DNA from: Sphingomonadaceae bacterium
GTDB lineage: Bacteria > Pseudomonadota > Alphaproteobacteria > Sphingomonadales > Sphingomonadaceae
Direction: 5' to 3'
NCBI GenBank assembly: GCA_019245455.1
Contig: JAFARM010000407.1
Coordinates: 1-6,569, forward strand
DNA length: 6,569 nt
The position numbers and the translations under genes are program-made. Below are positions 5,572 to 6,569 of the stretch, piece by piece. The first letter of the stretch is position 1, and each line of letters starts with the position of its first letter. The notes beneath the pieces are model-generated. The model was not told the DNA's origin, made no database searches, and saw only the letters and a list, made by a program, of their open reading frames with translations.

Positions 5572-6549
5572 GTGACCCGCCGCAGCACGCGGGCGGCGCG
5601 GACCTTTGCGGTCCTGCTCGTGGTCTTCGGCCTGCCGCTGTTCGCCGCGCCGTGGTGGTCGTGGATGCGGCCGGGGACGCGGACCCACGATGTCGCCATT
5701 CCCCCCGGAACGACGCTCGGCCAGGCGGCGCAGCGGTTGTACGACGCCGACCTGATCGGCTCCTCCGGGCAGTTCCGCCTGCTCGCCCGCATCTTCGGCA
5801 GCGGCCGGCCAATCAGGGCCGGCGTCTACCGCTTCCGCGAGGGGCTCGGCTGGGGCGCGTACCTCCGCCAGATGCAGGCGGGCGAGGTCGTCGCGCTGCG
5901 TGTCACCATCCCCGAAGGGCTGCCCTCGGTGCTGGTGCGCGAGCGGCTGCTCGCCGACGACCGGCTGACCGGGCCGGTCGACACGCCGGCCGAGGGGTCG
6001 GTGCTGCCCGACAGCTATGACTTCGCCATTGGCTCGACGCGGGCGGCGGCGGTCCGGCGGATGCAGGCGGCGATGGCGGCCGAGCTCGCCGCGCTGTGGG
6101 CCAAGCGGTCGCCGGCGACCGTCGTGCGCACGCCGGCCGACGCGGTGACGCTCGCCTCGATCGTCGAGAAGGAGACGGCAAGGCCTGAGGAGCGGCGTCT
6201 GATCGCCGGCGTCTACAGCAACCGGCTGCGGACGGGCATGAAGCTCGACGCCGATCCAACGGTGATCTATCCGATCACGCGCGGCAAGCCGCTCGGCCGG
6301 CGCATCCTGAAGTCGGAACTGGCGCGCGACACCGGCTATAACACCTACCTCAAGCCCGGCCTGCCCAAGGGACCGATCGCCAACCCTGGCCGCGCGTCGA
6401 TCGCCGCCGTGCTCGACCCGGCCCCGACCAAGGCGCTCTATTTCGTCGCCGATGGCCGCGGCGGGCACGTCTTCGCGACGACGCTCGCCGAGCAGAACGC
6501 CAACGTCGCCAAGTGGTTCGCGCTGCGCCACGCGCGCGGCGAGCGGTAG
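5572..6549 (+). CDS. mltG: Endolytic murein transglycosylase (MltG/YceG-like)
   Basis: MltG cleaves nascent peptidoglycan glycan strands internally, on the periplasmic face of the inner membrane, and is thought to set glycan chain length. The 325-residue product has a basic N-terminus (MTRRSTRAARTF), one membrane segment at about residues 12-28 (FAVLLVVFGLPLFAAPW), and a LysM-like region at about 38-110 (IPPGTTLGQAAQRLYDADLI). The YceG catalytic domain follows, with TIPEG at 112-116, the catalytic Glu199 in ASIVEKET, YSNRL at 215-219, YNTY at 256-259 and GLPKGPIANPG at 263-273. The start is GTG 5572-5574. Only a weak site (GCGGA, ending 7 nt upstream) precedes it, and no ATG lies before the membrane segment. 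mltG follows fabF in many alphaproteobacteria. It may be co-transcribed with fabF despite the 141-bp gap. Confidence 0.95.
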   Translation: MTRRSTRAARTFAVLLVVFGLPLFAAPWWSWMRPGTRTHDVAIPPGTTLGQAAQRLYDADLIGSSGQFRLLARIFGSGRPIRAGVYRFREGLGWGAYLRQMQAGEVVALRVTIPEGLPSVLVRERLLADDRLTGPVDTPAEGSVLPDSYDFAIGSTRAAAVRRMQAAMAAELAALWAKRSPATVVRTPADAVTLASIVEKETARPEERRLIAGVYSNRLRTGMKLDADPTVIYPITRGKPLGRRILKSELARDTGYNTYLKPGLPKGPIANPGRASIAAVLDPAPTKALYFVADGRGGHVFATTLAEQNANVAKWFALRHARGER

Positions 6550-6569
6550 CGGTGGCGCGCGCGCGGGGC

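Noticed and set aside
1906..6531. A 1541-codon open frame on the minus strand across all the fab genes and mltG.
   Set aside because: It is the codon-aligned complement of five well-supported genes, rich in Arg, Asp, Gly and His as such shadows are. It is open only because TTA, CTA and TCA codons are absent. It has no family resemblance.
6552..6569. A possible start of the next plus-strand gene (GTG followed by codons for ARARG).
   Set aside because: Only six codons are visible and there is no clear ribosome-binding site, so it cannot be supported.
1..6569. Search for a novel defence, mobile or biosynthetic system.
   Set aside because: All genes but one are assignable housekeeping genes with intact catalytic residues. 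No transposase, integrase, CRISPR repeats or composition break was seen.

Overview
The window looks like a housekeeping stretch of a high-GC alphaproteobacterial chromosome, most likely from the Sphingomonadales. This rests on very strong G/C preference at third codon positions, the order fabD-fabG-acpP-fabF-mltG, a ribosomal protein S6 with a long Arg/Gly/Asp/Glu tail, and REP-like palindromes in the gaps. The order-level placement is recognition from memory, not a search result.

Layout. The minus strand carries the 5' part of rpsF (ribosomal protein S6, running off the left edge) and, upstream of it, a gene for a predicted exported TPR-like protein of unknown function. The gap between them (434-607) holds two hairpins and a candidate promoter. 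A 206-bp divergent region (1718-1923) separates the TPR gene from a plus-strand series: fabD (TTG start), fabG, acpP, fabF and mltG (GTG start). The gaps in that series are 141, 90, 99 and 141 bp. The two 141-bp gaps contain inverted pairs of REP-like palindromes. The 99-bp gap after acpP holds a strong hairpin that looks like a terminator or attenuator. The 90-bp gap before acpP holds a candidate promoter.

How the genes work together. FabD loads malonyl groups onto the acyl carrier protein AcpP, FabF condenses them with the growing acyl chain, and FabG reduces the resulting beta-ketoacyl-ACP. This is the elongation core of type II fatty acid synthesis; the dehydratase, enoyl reductase and FabH are not in the window. 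MltG is an inner-membrane endolytic murein transglycosylase that cuts nascent glycan strands, so the cluster joins membrane-lipid supply to cell-wall growth. All catalytic residues I could check are present.

I see no mobile element, CRISPR array, tRNA or rRNA, and no undescribed defence or biosynthetic system. The points worth a second look are the intergenic repeats, the rpsF leader, the acpP expression signals and the uncharacterised TPR-like protein.
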